A stretch of DNA of 13,693 nt from Actinocrinis sp035650855 (GTDB lineage: Bacteria; Actinomycetota; Actinomycetes; Streptomycetales; Catenulisporaceae), in contig NZ_DASRGV010000325.1 of assembly GCF_035650855.1 (NCBI RefSeq), positions 1 to 13,693 on the forward strand, written 5' to 3'. Positions within the stretch are counted from its first letter, which is position 1, and the number at the start of each line of letters is the position of its first letter. Below the pieces are notes generated by a model. It had not been told where the DNA came from, did no database searches, and was given only the letters and a program-made list of their open reading frames with translations. The position numbers and the translations under genes were made by a program. Positions 13,483 to 13,693 of the stretch are shown piece by piece.

Positions 13483-13488
13483 ACCCTA
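13483..13488 (-). promoter_or_regulatory. Candidate -10 element of the P-type ATPase transcript
   Basis: TAGGGT on the minus strand fits TAnnnT. The expected start of transcription would be at or next to ATG 13476. No convincing -35 box is found 16-19 bases upstream. Confidence 0.4.
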
Positions 13489-13569
13489 ACCGCGGGCCGC
13501 GTCGCAGGGCGGGTCGAGTTCAACCCGCGGTGACCGGCGACGCGGCTTATCCCTCATTCGCAGTAGCGA

Positions 13570-13692
13570 TCAGCCCTGCGACCAGAGCTGGTTGCCTCCG
13601 CCGTTACAGGTCCACAGGTCGACCGGCGAACCCGAGGCGGTCTTCTGGCCGACGACGTCGAGGCAGAGCCCGGATTCGCGGTTGGTCAACGA
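13570..13692 (-). CDS. C-terminus of a ricin-type beta-trefoil lectin (CBM13) domain protein, partial
   Basis: Forty codons enter from the right edge and end in TGA at 13570-13572. The visible residues SGLCLDVVGQKTASGSPV, LWTCNGGGNQLWSQG show the beta-trefoil pattern: C-L-D-V, a Gly-rich loop, V-x-L-W-x-C, and the closing Q-x-W (QLW). The two Cys probably form the usual disulfide. In actinomycetes such a domain commonly sits at the end of secreted glycoside hydrolases, proteases or lipases and binds galactose, xylan or arabinan-type sugars. The catalytic part, if any, lies beyond the window. Confidence 0.85.
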   Translation of the reverse strand, partial: SLTNRESGLCLDVVGQKTASGSPVDLWTCNGGGNQLWSQG

Positions 13693-13693
13693 G

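Overview
The window is a high-GC stretch of actinobacterial chromosome. The signs are strong G/C preference at codon third positions, GTG and TTG starts, -10 boxes of the TAnnnT type, hairpin terminators mostly without a U-tract, an Ndh and a CtpE-like ATPase resembling the mycobacterial proteins, and an Rv3369-like F420/PPOX protein. The secreted lectin, the lipase and the SH3-like kinase ectodomain suit a soil, mycelial actinomycete (Streptomyces- or Catenulispora-like), but the genus cannot be fixed from this sequence.

Layout. At the left edge is the Asn/Tyr-rich C-terminus of an unidentified protein (+), closed by a hairpin. A transmembrane Ser/Thr kinase with a secreted SH3-like domain follows (294-2099, +). 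A perfect 17-bp bidirectional hairpin separates it from a convergent secreted lipase (2190-3233, -), whose promoter region carries three dyad symmetries. Next is the type II NADH dehydrogenase ndh (3408-4811, -). Divergent from ndh lies a 78-residue His-rich membrane protein preceded by a possible leaderless upstream ORF, then an unrecognised 188-residue protein with an apparently leaderless start.

A run of minus-strand genes comes next: a DMT/EamA transporter (8972-9850), a three-motif MHYT membrane sensor with its own good promoter (7993-8808), and a translationally coupled ABC-2 exporter (ATPase 6831-7916 from a TTG start, permease 6058-6834). Divergent from the DMT gene is a leaderless PPOX/F420-type gene overlapping by GTGA a helical protein of unknown function. 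A CtpE-like P-type ATPase (10961-13438, -) follows. It has an in-frame 18-bp tandem repeat in its actuator domain and no obvious Shine-Dalgarno sequence, but a possible leaderless 13-codon upstream ORF ends by ATGA overlap at its start. At the right edge is the C-terminus of a ricin-type lectin domain protein (-).

How the genes relate. This looks like ordinary chromosome with several independent transcription units rather than one dedicated system: envelope sensing and signalling (kinase, MHYT), respiration (ndh), transport (ABC-2, DMT, P-type ATPase) and secreted proteins (lipase, lectin). I see no tRNA, rRNA, CRISPR array, transposase or phage gene. The most unusual signals are the repeat inside the P-type ATPase, the leaderless upstream ORFs, and the clustered dyads at the lipase promoter.
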